Source: an uncultured Rhodospirillales bacterium (GTDB lineage: Bacteria; Pseudomonadota; Alphaproteobacteria; Acetobacterales; Acetobacteraceae). From it: a stretch of 34,049 bases of DNA. The position numbers and the translations under genes are program-made. The notes beneath the pieces are model-generated. The model was not told the DNA's origin, did not search any database, and saw only the letters and a list, made by a program, of their open reading frames with translations. The DNA is taken from NCBI GenBank assembly GCA_903845065.1, contig CAIMWH010000218.1, forward strand, positions 1-34,049, given 5' to 3'. Below, one piece after another: positions 22,022 to 30,495 of the stretch (positions are counted from its first letter, which is position 1; every line of letters starts with the position of its first letter).

Positions 22022-24325
22022 CTACGGGGTGAAGTGGCGCGTGCTTGCCGCGTTGGCGGCAACCTCCGCCGGGGTGAGATGTTGCCGCTTGCGGCCGAAC
22101 GCCTCGTAGAGCCGGATCTGGTCAGCGGCGTGGGGTGAGGCGGTGCCGTCCGGCGCGACGAAGCCGCTTTGTCCTGGCGGGGTGACGTCATCGAAGGTGA
22201 CCCCGCCGGCGCCGAAGATCACCAGGTTGTTCTCCGTGCCGCGGTTCATGAAGCTGGCGATTTCGGGCGCCGCGTCCGGCGTGGTCATCGGGATGCCCAT
22301 GAAATCGGTGGCACGGAACCGTGTGCGCGGCGCCGGTGGCGCGCGCCAGGCGGCGGGGTTGTCACCCTGCGATGCGACCAGGCTGGCCCAGGCGGCTTCG
22401 ATGGCGGCGCGCATCACCTCGGCGGGCGTGCGCCCGGCGAGGAAATCGTGGGTGGCCGGCACGCCGGGGCGGGGGCCGCCGAGGATATTCACCAGCGCCT
22501 TCACGCCGGGATTGATATTGGGGCTTTGCAGCGGCGGCGGGTCGGCCGGCGGATGGGTGGCGGCGTAGGCCTCCACTTCACGAGCCGGCAGGTCCCGCCC
22601 GAACACAGCGCGCACCAGCAGCGGCAGCAGGGTCTGGAACAATGCCCTTGCCGGGCCGTCGCCGCGCCGGTCCCAGTCCTGCAGCAAAGTAGTGGCGGGA
22701 TGGCCGGCGGCGGCGGCGAGGAGCAGCGGGATGAGGCTGCGCGCGTTGAGGTCGGGGAAGGACGTGCGGTTGACGATGTCCCACATCGCATCCGCGCCCA
22801 GGCGGGCATCACCGGCGAGGATATCGATGATTTCGCTGACGCGGTCAGCGGCGCCCCAGATGAAGGTATCGGTGTTGTCGTGGTCGGCCGAGACCTTGTT
22901 GTTCCAGTTGGCCACGAAGCCCTGGGCGGGATTGAGGATTTTCGGGTTCCAGGCGAAGGGGTGGAAACCCTGCCACTCCATGCTGCCGTCACCGGCGGCG
23001 GGCAGGCGGATATCCTGGGTATCCGGCCGCTGCGGATAGCGGCCCATCAGGGCATAGCCGATGTTGCCGGCCTGGTCGGCGTAGTAGAAATTCACGCTGA
23101 TGGCGATGCGTTCGCAGTGGCCGAGGAATTCCTCCGGCGTGTGCGCGTGCATCAGGCCGATCCAGCCGAGCAGGGACTCTACCTCCCGCCCGGCCCAGCT
23201 GCGCCGCTTGGCGTAGGCGGTGTGCTGCGCTGCGTCGAACAGCACGACATGGCCGTGCAGCGTGGCGAACACCTCGATTGCCACATCGGCCTCGCCACGC
23301 ACGGCGATGGTCTCGGTGCGCCGCGCCATGGTGTGCCAGGCGCCGGCGTGGCGGTAGCGATGCGGATCGGCGGGATCGAGTTCCTCCTGGTAGAGGTCGA
23401 CAACCTTGCCGGGGCCGGCGGTGCTGCCCCAGGCGATGTGGCCGTTGGTGCCGAACAGCAGCGCCGGATAGCCGTACGGCGTGTTGCCGACCACATCCCA
23501 GCCCGGCATATGCAGGCCGACGCCCCAGACATAGGATGGGTTGAACCAGCCGAATTGCGGGCCGTTGAGCAGCATGGTGCTGCCTTCGGCGGTGCGGCTG
23601 GGGCCGAGCACCCAGACATTGCTCGCCATCGGCGCCGCATCGGGCAGCAGGCCGCGCTGGCGGAGCGAGGCTTCGCGCAACACCCTCGCGCGGGCCGCCA
23701 GCGAGAGCGGTTTGGGGTCGCGATGGGGGAAGCTGCGCGGGATTTGTCCGGCCGGGCGGTCCGCCTCGGGGATGGTGGTGGGTGCCAGCGGGTCATTGCG
23801 CCACTTCAGCTGGTCGAAGATGGCCCGCGCCTTCAGGGCGCCATGCATCTCCACCAGTTCATCGCGCAGCGCGAGGTTCACCAGTTCGGAGTTGGTATCG
23901 GAGAAGCGGTTGGCCAGCGAGCCGATCCAGAGCATCGCCACATCTGCATCGGTGAATGGCACGGGTTCGAAGGCGTAGTGCGTGTAGTCGCGCGGCAGCA
24001 GCGTTGCGCGGGCGGCCAGCACCTCGGCGAGGCGCGCGTTGAAGCCGGCGGCGTAGCCGGCGAAGACGTCGCGGTCGGCGGGGGGCAGCGCGTCCAACTG
24101 GGCCTGGATGCTCGCGGGGTCATAATTGGCACGAACGGCCTGGTCGTGGCCGAGATAGCCGCGGCCGAGCACCTCGCTGACGCGGCCGGTGAATGCGCGG
24201 CGGGCCATGTCGATCTGGAACAGCCGATCTTCCGCCAGTGCGAAGCCGAAGCCCCAATAGAGGTCACGAATGGTGCTGGCGAACACGTGGGGCACGCCCC
24301 ATTCGTCACGGCTGATGCTGACCAC
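22022..24325 (-). CDS. Penicillin G acylase-like N-terminal-nucleophile hydrolase, no signal peptide
   Basis: This 767-residue Ntn hydrolase resembles Escherichia coli penicillin G acylase along its length. The alpha-chain region has RDEWGVPHVFA, AEDRLFQIDMARR, SLANRFSDTNSE and QLKWRNDPLAPTTI. The predicted beta-chain starts at Ser235 (ASNVWVLG). Counting from that serine, Gln23, Ala69 and Asn241 fall exactly where the E. coli enzyme has its oxyanion and catalytic residues. The C-terminus has NRGTENN and PPGQSGFVAPDGTASPH. These enzymes deacylate amides, often with aromatic acyl groups. I chose the GTG at 24325 because GGAAGGAG stands just before it. ATGs at 24373 and 24481 extend the frame by 16 or 52 residues without adding a hydrophobic signal, so the enzyme looks cytosolic, unlike the periplasmic E. 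coli protein. It is convergent with the monooxygenase cluster. Confidence 0.93.
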   Translation of the reverse strand: MVSISRDEWGVPHVFASTIRDLYWGFGFALAEDRLFQIDMARRAFTGRVSEVLGRGYLGHDQAVRANYDPASIQAQLDALPPADRDVFAGYAAGFNARLAEVLAARATLLPRDYTHYAFEPVPFTDADVAMLWIGSLANRFSDTNSELVNLALRDELVEMHGALKARAIFDQLKWRNDPLAPTTIPEADRPAGQIPRSFPHRDPKPLSLAARARVLREASLRQRGLLPDAAPMASNVWVLGPSRTAEGSTMLLNGPQFGWFNPSYVWGVGLHMPGWDVVGNTPYGYPALLFGTNGHIAWGSTAGPGKVVDLYQEELDPADPHRYRHAGAWHTMARRTETIAVRGEADVAIEVFATLHGHVVLFDAAQHTAYAKRRSWAGREVESLLGWIGLMHAHTPEEFLGHCERIAISVNFYYADQAGNIGYALMGRYPQRPDTQDIRLPAAGDGSMEWQGFHPFAWNPKILNPAQGFVANWNNKVSADHDNTDTFIWGAADRVSEIIDILAGDARLGADAMWDIVNRTSFPDLNARSLIPLLLAAAAGHPATTLLQDWDRRGDGPARALFQTLLPLLVRAVFGRDLPAREVEAYAATHPPADPPPLQSPNINPGVKALVNILGGPRPGVPATHDFLAGRTPAEVMRAAIEAAWASLVASQGDNPAAWRAPPAPRTRFRATDFMGIPMTTPDAAPEIASFMNRGTENNLVIFGAGGVTFDDVTPPGQSGFVAPDGTASPHAADQIRLYEAFGRKRQHLTPAEVAANAASTRHFTP

Positions 24326-25031
24326 GCTCACTCCTTCCGATTGCGACCGCCCTTGAACCGGCGCCGTGCGCATGCGGAAACCTAGAGGGACAGCTGCCCG
24401 GTGCGCAACGGTGCGCCGGCGTTTCGCGGCAGGGAAGAAGCGCGGTGCGGGACGGTTCCTGGCACGGCAGACTAACGACAAACGAAATCTGGCTCACCTA
24501 TGCTGCCCGAGGGCGAAAAAATTCCGGATTTTCATTTAATGTGTGAAATTTATCACGAATGGTTGTATCCGCTCAAGCCACGGCAAAACAGCAAGGCAGG
24601 GCAGGGGAATTCGATTTTGGATATGCCACGTGCGCGTCTCATTCGATTAGGGTTACATGATTGCGTTATTATGACGATTACGTTGACGCGCGCATCAAGT
24701 CAGGGCGCGTACGTATATCGCGTGCGCTGGCATTTCACCGACGCGTCTTTCGCTTGCCAGAATATCTGATGGTATGTTGAAATCGTAGTCATCGAGGGAG
24801 GGGGGGAGCGGTTGATGCCGCGCCCAGGGCCCTTGTGAGAGTGACCGGACCTGGTTCCAGCGGTGGCCATCCTGCCAAGCGAGGATTGGGGTCTATTCAT
24901 TCTCGCTCAACCGAACGACTGCGCCCGGACACGTTAGGGCGCGGCGATTTCCAGCCAGTGTTTTGACTGAAGGCGAGACAGCATACCTGCCAGACCAGAC
25001 ATCACAGCGTTTTGCGTGGAGAGACATCAAT
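24326..25031. other. Non-coding region of 706 bases with an AT-rich core
   Basis: No convincing gene lies between the acylase start and the receiver-protein start. About 24510-24560 is close to 32 per cent GC, far below the surrounding sequence, and AT-richness continues patchily to about 24780. An ATG-started frame of 89 codons (24500-24769) covers it, but it has no ribosome-binding site, no recognisable domain and composition unlike the neighbouring genes, so I do not call it. The region must hold the promoters of the acylase (minus) and the receiver protein (plus). A TTGACT occurs at 24963-24968 without a good -10. I found no tRNA-like fold or strong terminator hairpin. Confidence 0.6.
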
Positions 25032-25469
25032 ATGGACAACGATCCTCGGGGCCTTCGTGGTCATACTGGTCCACCTCGGAAGTTGCTTGTTGTTGACGAT
25101 AATGTCCTGCTTGCCGGTGCTACAGCATTGTTCGCGCAGTCCATCGGATTTGACGTGCTGACACTGAACAGCTCCGACCGGGCGATCGAGACGTTTCTTT
25201 CGTTTTGCCCTGATTTCGTCATTCTGGACCTCATGTTGCCTGCGAAGGATGGCCTGGCGGTGTTGCAGGAGATCCTCACCACCGGGTCCTCCGCCCGGAT
25301 CATCCTGACCTCCGGCCTGCCGGATATTCGCCAACGGCTGGCCGCCCGGGTGCCGTCCGCCGCGCCGCCACATGTCACGGTGTTGCGCAAGCCGTACTGC
25401 CTGGATGACTTGTTGGCGGTCCTGCGCGGGGGCGAGATCGGTGTGGATCAGCATGCCATGGTGTCTTGA
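25032..25469 (+). CDS. Stand-alone response-regulator receiver protein
   Basis: This 145-residue CheY-like single-domain response regulator takes a phosphoryl group from a histidine kinase. The acidic pocket is Asp22-Asp23 (VVDDN), the phospho-acceptor is Asp66 in FVILDLMLPAKDG, the switch residue is Ser or Thr in IILTSG, and the conserved lysine is Lys120 in LRKPY. There is no DNA-binding or enzymatic output domain, only a short tail. The ATG at 25032 has GGAGAG eight bases upstream; a TTG at 24963 would add 23 residues unlike the family. The hybrid kinase starts 76 bases downstream on the same strand, making it the likely partner in a phosphorelay or phosphate sink. The target of the output is unknown. 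Confidence 0.92.
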   Translation: MDNDPRGLRGHTGPPRKLLVVDDNVLLAGATALFAQSIGFDVLTLNSSDRAIETFLSFCPDFVILDLMLPAKDGLAVLQEILTTGSSARIILTSGLPDIRQRLAARVPSAAPPHVTVLRKPYCLDDLLAVLRGGEIGVDQHAMVS

Positions 25470-25545
25470 GATCGTGGCTGCGGGTCCGCCGATCGCGCTG
25501 GATGGGTCGGATCGATTTCCAGGGTCGGGGAGTGCCCGATAGCCG

Positions 25546-27930
25546 ATGAGTATCGTCGAGAAGCTGTATCTGAGCCCGCGGCATTTCCAGCCGGGTACTT
25601 TGAATGCCTACCTTCTTGCGGCGGTCATCGTCGCCATCGGAACCGCGATACGCATGGTGCTGGGGACAACGCTGCCTGGCACGCAGTTCGTCACGTTGTT
25701 CCCCGCGGTGATCGCGAGCACGGTGATTTGCGGGGTGGCGGCCGGGGTGTTCGCGGTGCTGATGGCCTTGCTATGCGCGTTGTTTTTCATCATGCCGCCG
25801 CAATATTCTTTCGAGTTGGACAACATCCAGGAGGTCTACGCGCTTGCCGCGTTCATGTCCGTGGCCGCACTCGATGTCGCGATCGTCGGCGCCATGCGGG
25901 CGGCCGTCGAGCGGTCTCGCAGCCTCAATCGGCAGCTTTTGGCGCTCAACCGGACCCTCACCTCGGTGTTCGAGGCAAATCCCGACGCCATTCTTGTGAC
26001 CGATGGGCATGATCGGGTGATGGCCGCGAACCAGCGCGCGGCTGCCATGTTCAGGATGCAGCGCGACGCGCTGATCGGCGCACCGATCACCACCCTGATG
26101 CCGGAGCGTTTGCGCAGCCGCCACCAGGAACACCTGGCCGGCGTCATGGCGGATCCGGCGCCGCGCGAGATGGGCGTGGGGCAGGAGCTGTTCGGCCTGC
26201 GCGGTGACGGCACGGAGTTCCCGGTGGATATCCAGATCGGCCCGATCGACATTGCCGGCAGGGTTCACGCGATCGCCATCGTGCGCGACCTCACCGAGCA
26301 AAAGGCGCTCCATGCGGAGCTTGCCGAGCGGCGCGAGCAGATGGCAGTGCTTGAGGAGCGCCAGCGCTCCGCCGAGGAACTGCGCGTCTGGGCCAACGCG
26401 TTCAACTACGCGGCCATCGGCATGGCGATCGCCGATCCCGACGCCCAGCACGTCCGCGCCGTCAATCCGGCCTTCGCGGCCGACCACGGCATGACCATCG
26501 CGGAAGCACTCGCGGTACCCGTGCTCCAGATCTACCCCGAGGCGGACTGGCCGCATATCCGCCTGAAGATACGCGAAGCCGACGACATCGGGCATGTGAC
26601 ATTCAAGGCCCGTCACCTGCGCAAGGACGGGTCGAGCTTTCCGGTGCAGATGGATGTCGCGACCATCCGCAATGCCCAGGGCGCCATCATCTACCGCGTC
26701 GCCACCGCGCGGGACATCACCGCTAGCGAGAAGGCCGAGGAGATCCTTCGGCACGCCACCAAGATGGACGCGATCACCGCGCTGACCGGCGGGATGGCGC
26801 ATGATTTCAACAATCTCCTCGGCGTCATCATCCTCAACCTCGATTTCTCCCAGCGCCTGCTGCCGGAGGACCACCCGGTCCGCCGGCTGGTGCAGGATGC
26901 GCTGACATCGGCGCGGAGCGGGGCCGATCTGATCCGCAGCCTGCTCGCCTTCGCTCGCCGCCAGCCGCTCAATCCTGCATGGGTGCTGCCCAACGCGCTG
27001 CTGTCCGACCTGCTTCGGCTGCTGTCGCGCATGGTGGGCGAGAATATCGAGATCGTTCTCGATCTGGCGCCGGATATCTGGCCGGTGGTGGTTGATCCGT
27101 CACAGCTTGAGGCCAGCATCGCCAACCTGATCGCCAATGCGCGCGATGCGATGCCGAACGGCGGGCGGGTGACCGTCGCGACCAGCAATCAGCATCTCGA
27201 TGCGGACCACGCCTGGCTCAATCCGGCGGTGAAACCGGGTGACTATGTGATGATCATCGTATCGGACACCGGCGTGGGGATGACGGCGGAGGTGAAGGCG
27301 AAGGTGTTCGATCCGTTTTTCACCACCAAGGAACTTGGCAAGGGCACCGGCCTGGGGCTGAGCATGGTGCTGGGCTTTGTGAACCAGTCGGGCGGGCATG
27401 TCAGCATGCAGAGCGAACCCGGCGTGGGAACCACCGTCCAGTTGTATCTGCCGCGGGCGGTGGAGATCGCCGGCGCGGACACCGCGGCGGCCTCCGCCCT
27501 GCCGGGGGCACCACAGGCCGGCAATGGCGAGAACGTGCTGGTCGTCGAGGACAATGCGGCGATGCGGCGCGCGGTGGTGGACCATCTCGTGCACCTCGAC
27601 TACCGCACCATCGAGGTGGATGACGCGGCGGCGGCGCTCACCGCACTGGAGCATGGCGGGATCGACCTGATGCTGACCGACATCATGATGCCGGGCACGA
27701 TGGATGGCTATGCGCTAGCCGAACAGGTGCGCGCGCGCTGGCCGGCGGTGAAGGTGCTGCTCACCACCGGGTTCGCGGGGGCCGCAGCCGGTGACATGCG
27801 GCGCCGGATGGACGGGCCGGCGATTCTCACCAAGCCGTACGGCATCGAGCAGCTTTCCGCCGCGTTGAGCGAAGCCCTGGGCGCGCGAGCCCATGGCCAG
27901 CGCGCCGACGCGGATGCGCCTCAGAGGTAG
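25546..27930 (+). CDS. Hybrid sensor histidine kinase: DUF4118 - PAS - PAS - HisKA - HATPase - receiver
   Basis: This 794-residue membrane kinase has, in order: an N-terminal DUF4118 (KdpD-like) bundle at about residues 20-125 with four hydrophobic segments and the VTLFPAVIAS and FFIMPPQYSF blocks; PAS at about 135-260; a coiled stretch rich in Glu/Arg (255-282); a second PAS/PAC at about 283-395 ending VATARDIT; HisKA with phospho-acceptor His419 in GGMAHDFNNLLG; a HATPase with N-box NLIANARDAMPNGG, DTGVGM and GTGLGLS; and a C-terminal receiver with Asp712 in LTDIMMPG and Lys763 in TKPYG. AHDFNNLL marks the kinase class common in alphaproteobacteria. The signal is unknown, and PAS domains often sense redox, light or ligands. 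Its last ten bases overlap the convergent dehydrogenase gene. Confidence 0.95.
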   Translation: MSIVEKLYLSPRHFQPGTLNAYLLAAVIVAIGTAIRMVLGTTLPGTQFVTLFPAVIASTVICGVAAGVFAVLMALLCALFFIMPPQYSFELDNIQEVYALAAFMSVAALDVAIVGAMRAAVERSRSLNRQLLALNRTLTSVFEANPDAILVTDGHDRVMAANQRAAAMFRMQRDALIGAPITTLMPERLRSRHQEHLAGVMADPAPREMGVGQELFGLRGDGTEFPVDIQIGPIDIAGRVHAIAIVRDLTEQKALHAELAERREQMAVLEERQRSAEELRVWANAFNYAAIGMAIADPDAQHVRAVNPAFAADHGMTIAEALAVPVLQIYPEADWPHIRLKIREADDIGHVTFKARHLRKDGSSFPVQMDVATIRNAQGAIIYRVATARDITASEKAEEILRHATKMDAITALTGGMAHDFNNLLGVIILNLDFSQRLLPEDHPVRRLVQDALTSARSGADLIRSLLAFARRQPLNPAWVLPNALLSDLLRLLSRMVGENIEIVLDLAPDIWPVVVDPSQLEASIANLIANARDAMPNGGRVTVATSNQHLDADHAWLNPAVKPGDYVMIIVSDTGVGMTAEVKAKVFDPFFTTKELGKGTGLGLSMVLGFVNQSGGHVSMQSEPGVGTTVQLYLPRAVEIAGADTAAASALPGAPQAGNGENVLVVEDNAAMRRAVVDHLVHLDYRTIEVDDAAAALTALEHGGIDLMLTDIMMPGTMDGYALAEQVRARWPAVKVLLTTGFAGAAAGDMRRRMDGPAILTKPYGIEQLSAALSEALGARAHGQRADADAPQR

Positions 27931-28904
27931 CGGTCGCCGGCGCCCACGAGGTTGAGCGGGGTTTCGCCCCGCAGGGCCCGGCGGCAATTTTCCGCGGCCC
28001 GCCGCAGCCCGGCCGGGCGTGTGGCGCTCACCGAGGCCGAGTTGTGCGGGGAGCCGATCACGTTGGGCAGGTCCATGAAGGGGTGGTTCATCGCGAAGCG
28101 GCCGTGGCGCACCGGCTCGATCCACCAGGCGTCGATGCAGGCGGTGAACTGCGGGTGGGACTGGAGATGCGCGAAAAGGGCCGCCTCGTCGATGATTTCG
28201 CCGCGGGCGAGATTGATCAGGATGGCGTCCGGCTTCATGCGTTGCAGTTCGCGGGCGCCGATGAGGGTCTCGGTGGCGCGGGTCAGCGGCGTGCTGATGA
28301 CGAGCACGTCGGCGTTGGCGAGCAGGTCATCAAGGCGATCGGGGGTGGCGATCCAATCGACCTCGGCATCGGTGCTGCCGCGGCGGTTGATGGCATGGAT
28401 CTGCATTCCGAAGGCGCGCAACAGACGGGCGGTCGCGACGCCGATGGCGCCGAACCCGAGCACGCCGCAGACCGCGCCGTGCAGCATGCGGTTGGAGGCC
28501 TGCTGGTTGAAGGCGCCCTGTGCGAGGTTTTTGTGCTCGACAATCAGGCGCTTGGCGGCCGCCAGCGCCATCGCCACGGCGTGTTCGGCCATCGGCTCGG
28601 CATAGGCGCCGGCGTTGCTGGCGACGGGGACGCCTTCGGGAAGGTCCCCCATGGGGATGAAATCGATCCCGGCCGGCATGAACTGGATGAGCCTGGCGTT
28701 GGCGAGCAGGGCCGCTTCGCCGGGGCGCAGTTCGCGGGCGGTGTTGGCGGCGAAGAGCACGTCGGCGCCGCGCAGCGCATCGGCGCGGGCGGTATCGTCG
28801 CAGTCGGCGAGATAGGTGATGTCACCGGCATCGGCGATGGCGGCGGCAACGATGGCACGATCGGCGGCATTGAGCGGAAAGCTGACGACGAGGGTTCCGG
28901 GCAT
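27921..28904 (-). CDS. D-isomer-specific 2-hydroxyacid dehydrogenase family protein
   Basis: This 327-residue NAD(P)-dependent oxidoreductase belongs to the D-2-hydroxyacid dehydrogenase family. The dinucleotide motif GFGAIG is at 150-155, followed by the beta-strand end INRRGS, whose arginines suggest NADP preference. Catalytic residues are Arg234 in NLARGEIIDE, a glutamate near 263 in AWWIEP, and His287 in GSPHNSA. The substrate-domain segment PAGIDFIPMGDLP is typical. Such enzymes reduce glyoxylate, hydroxypyruvate and other 2-oxoacids. The ATG at 28904 has GGAG seven bases upstream; an ATG at 28961 would overlap the next gene. It follows the MocR regulator gene with a 50-base gap, probably in the same transcript. 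The stop lies inside the end of the convergent kinase gene. Confidence 0.92.
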   Translation of the reverse strand: MPGTLVVSFPLNAADRAIVAAAIADAGDITYLADCDDTARADALRGADVLFAANTARELRPGEAALLANARLIQFMPAGIDFIPMGDLPEGVPVASNAGAYAEPMAEHAVAMALAAAKRLIVEHKNLAQGAFNQQASNRMLHGAVCGVLGFGAIGVATARLLRAFGMQIHAINRRGSTDAEVDWIATPDRLDDLLANADVLVISTPLTRATETLIGARELQRMKPDAILINLARGEIIDEAALFAHLQSHPQFTACIDAWWIEPVRHGRFAMNHPFMDLPNVIGSPHNSASVSATRPAGLRRAAENCRRALRGETPLNLVGAGDRYL

Positions 28905-28954
28905 CGGGGCGCTCCAGTGACGGTTTGAGGGCCGTACGCGGCCAGCGCGCGATA

Positions 28955-30406
28955 TCACCATTCATGGGGGTGCGTGTCACCACCAGCCAGGGCGCCCACG
29001 GCCTCGCGAAGCTCCCGGCAGCGGGCCAGCGCGTGCTCCGCCGGCATGTTGGTGAACCCGAGGACCAGCGCGTTGTGCCGCCCTGGGCCGATGGCATGGC
29101 GGGACAGCGCCTGCACGGTGATGCCGTGCCGCCGGGCGGCCTCGGCCCACGCGATGTCGGGCGTGCCGCCCTTGATATGGGCAATGATGTGCATTCCGCC
29201 GTCGCGCGGGGCGATGTCGAGCGTGTCCGCGAAAATGGCATGAAGGCCCTCGGTCAACGCCTGCCGGCGGGCCCGGTAGAGCGTGCGCATGCGGCGCAGG
29301 TGTTTGGCGAAATGGCCCTCGCGCATGAAGCGCGCCACGATGCGTTGCGCCATAGTGGCCTGCCCGGCGCCGTGCACCGCCATGGCCGAGCGCACCCGCG
29401 CGCGCAGCCGTTCGGGCAGGACCATGTAGCCAAGCCGCAACGCCGGAAACAGCGTCTTGCTGAAGGTACCGACGTAGATGACGTGCTGGCCGCCATCGAG
29501 GCTTTTCAGGGCGGGAAGCAGGCGGCCGGTGTAGTGGAATTCGCCGTCATAGTCGTCCTCGATGATCCAGGTGTCGTTCGCGGCGGCCCATGCCAGCAGC
29601 GCCAGGCGCCGTGGCAACGCCAGAGTGGTGCCGGTCGGGCTGTGGTGGGACGGGGTGACAATGGCGAGGCGGGCATCGGGCGCGGCGGCGATACCCTCGG
29701 CGACTCGCATGCCGGCGTCATCCACCGCCACCGGCACGATGCGCCCCGGCGATGCGGCAACGGCGTGGCGGGCGGGGAGATAGCCGGGGTCCTCCAGCAA
29801 TACCCTGTCGCCCTCGCGCAGGAGGAGCGGCAGCAGCACGGCAAGCGCGCCCTGGTAGCCGCTGGTCACCACCACATCCTGCCAGTCGCATGCGATGCCG
29901 CGCGCGAGGGCCAGGTATTGCGCGATCGCCAGGCGCAGGTCGGGATGGCCGGCGGGGTCGGGGTGGGCAAGGTCCACCTCGCCGAGGCGGCGGCCCTCGC
30001 TGCTCGAGATCCGTGCCCATAATTTGCGCGGAAAGGCATCGAAGGCCGGCACGCCGAGGGCGAAGGAACCGGCGGCCGCGGTGGGAGCGGTGATGGGCGC
30101 GGTGCTGTGGGCCGGTGCCCGGATCGGCGGAATCGCGGTGCCCCGCAGGGCCGGGAGTTCGGGCGAGACAACGGTGCCGGCCTGGCCGCGCCGCGTGAGA
30201 TAGCCCTCGGAGGCGAGCAACTGGTAGGCCTCCTCCACCGTACCGCGGGCGGCACCCAGGCGGCTGGCCAGGCCACGCGCGGAGGGCACCCGGTCACCTG
30301 GCTTCAACGTGCCGGCGGCGAGGGCGGCACGAAACTGGTCATATATCTGGCGGTACACCGGGGCCGCGCCGTGGCGGTCAATGATGAGGTCACGTGGTGG
30401 GATCAT
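28955..30406 (-). CDS. MocR/GabR-type transcriptional regulator (GntR wHTH fused to aminotransferase-like domain)
   Basis: This 483-residue regulator has an N-terminal GntR winged helix (about residues 12-80: PVYRQIYDQFRAALAAGTLKPGDRVPS, RGLASRLGAARGTVEEAYQLLASEG, taken as separate helices) joined by a proline/alanine linker (90-115) to an aminotransferase class I-like domain. PLP-binding features are intact: TSGYQGAL, the aspartate in IIEDDYDGEF (283-290), and Lys317 in YVGTFSKTLFPALRLGY. Members such as GabR and PdxR usually control a divergent neighbouring gene in response to PLP or an amino compound. Here the divergent gene encodes the carboxymuconolactone-decarboxylase-like protein, 89 bases away. 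The ATG at 30406 has AGGTAGG upstream. It may also control the dehydrogenase downstream. Confidence 0.94.
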   Translation of the reverse strand: MIPPRDLIIDRHGAAPVYRQIYDQFRAALAAGTLKPGDRVPSARGLASRLGAARGTVEEAYQLLASEGYLTRRGQAGTVVSPELPALRGTAIPPIRAPAHSTAPITAPTAAAGSFALGVPAFDAFPRKLWARISSSEGRRLGEVDLAHPDPAGHPDLRLAIAQYLALARGIACDWQDVVVTSGYQGALAVLLPLLLREGDRVLLEDPGYLPARHAVAASPGRIVPVAVDDAGMRVAEGIAAAPDARLAIVTPSHHSPTGTTLALPRRLALLAWAAANDTWIIEDDYDGEFHYTGRLLPALKSLDGGQHVIYVGTFSKTLFPALRLGYMVLPERLRARVRSAMAVHGAGQATMAQRIVARFMREGHFAKHLRRMRTLYRARRQALTEGLHAIFADTLDIAPRDGGMHIIAHIKGGTPDIAWAEAARRHGITVQALSRHAIGPGRHNALVLGFTNMPAEHALARCRELREAVGALAGGDTHPHEW

Positions 30407-30495
30407 GGCCTACCTAATAATGCTGATCTTGGCCGTTTCCGATGGACATGCCGTGGATAACATCGTCCGGTCAATTCCCCACGGAGGCACTCCCG
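30407..30495. promoter_or_regulatory. Divergent control region between the MocR regulator and the CMD-like gene
   Basis: These 89 bases separate two divergent starts and should hold both promoters and the MocR operator. A TAACAT at 30458-30463 could be a -10 for the plus-strand gene, but no good -35 stands at the right distance. CCGTGG (30451-30456) recurs inverted as CCACGG (30479-30484), the second copy lying against the ribosome-binding site GGAGG. The motif TAATAATGC near 30415-30424 is AT-rich for this DNA and may serve the minus-strand promoter. Assignment as a MocR target is by arrangement only. Confidence 0.4.

Noticed and set aside
22169-24385. 738-codon plus-strand open frame opposite the penicillin acylase gene
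   Set aside because: The minus strand matches penicillin G acylase along its length; the plus frame is low-complexity Gly/Arg/Ala/His sequence.
24500-24769. 89-codon plus-strand frame starting with ATG in the AT-rich gap
   Set aside because: No ribosome-binding site, no recognisable domain, composition unlike the neighbouring genes. A real small gene cannot be excluded.
24841-24900. Possible small structured RNA around CTGGTTCCAG
   Set aside because: The stem is only four base pairs and cannot be extended convincingly.
30451-30484. CCGTGG/CCACGG inverted repeat as a proven MocR operator
   Set aside because: Six-base arms with a 22-base gap are likely by chance in GC-rich DNA; MocR sites are usually direct repeats. 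Kept only as a remark on the control region.
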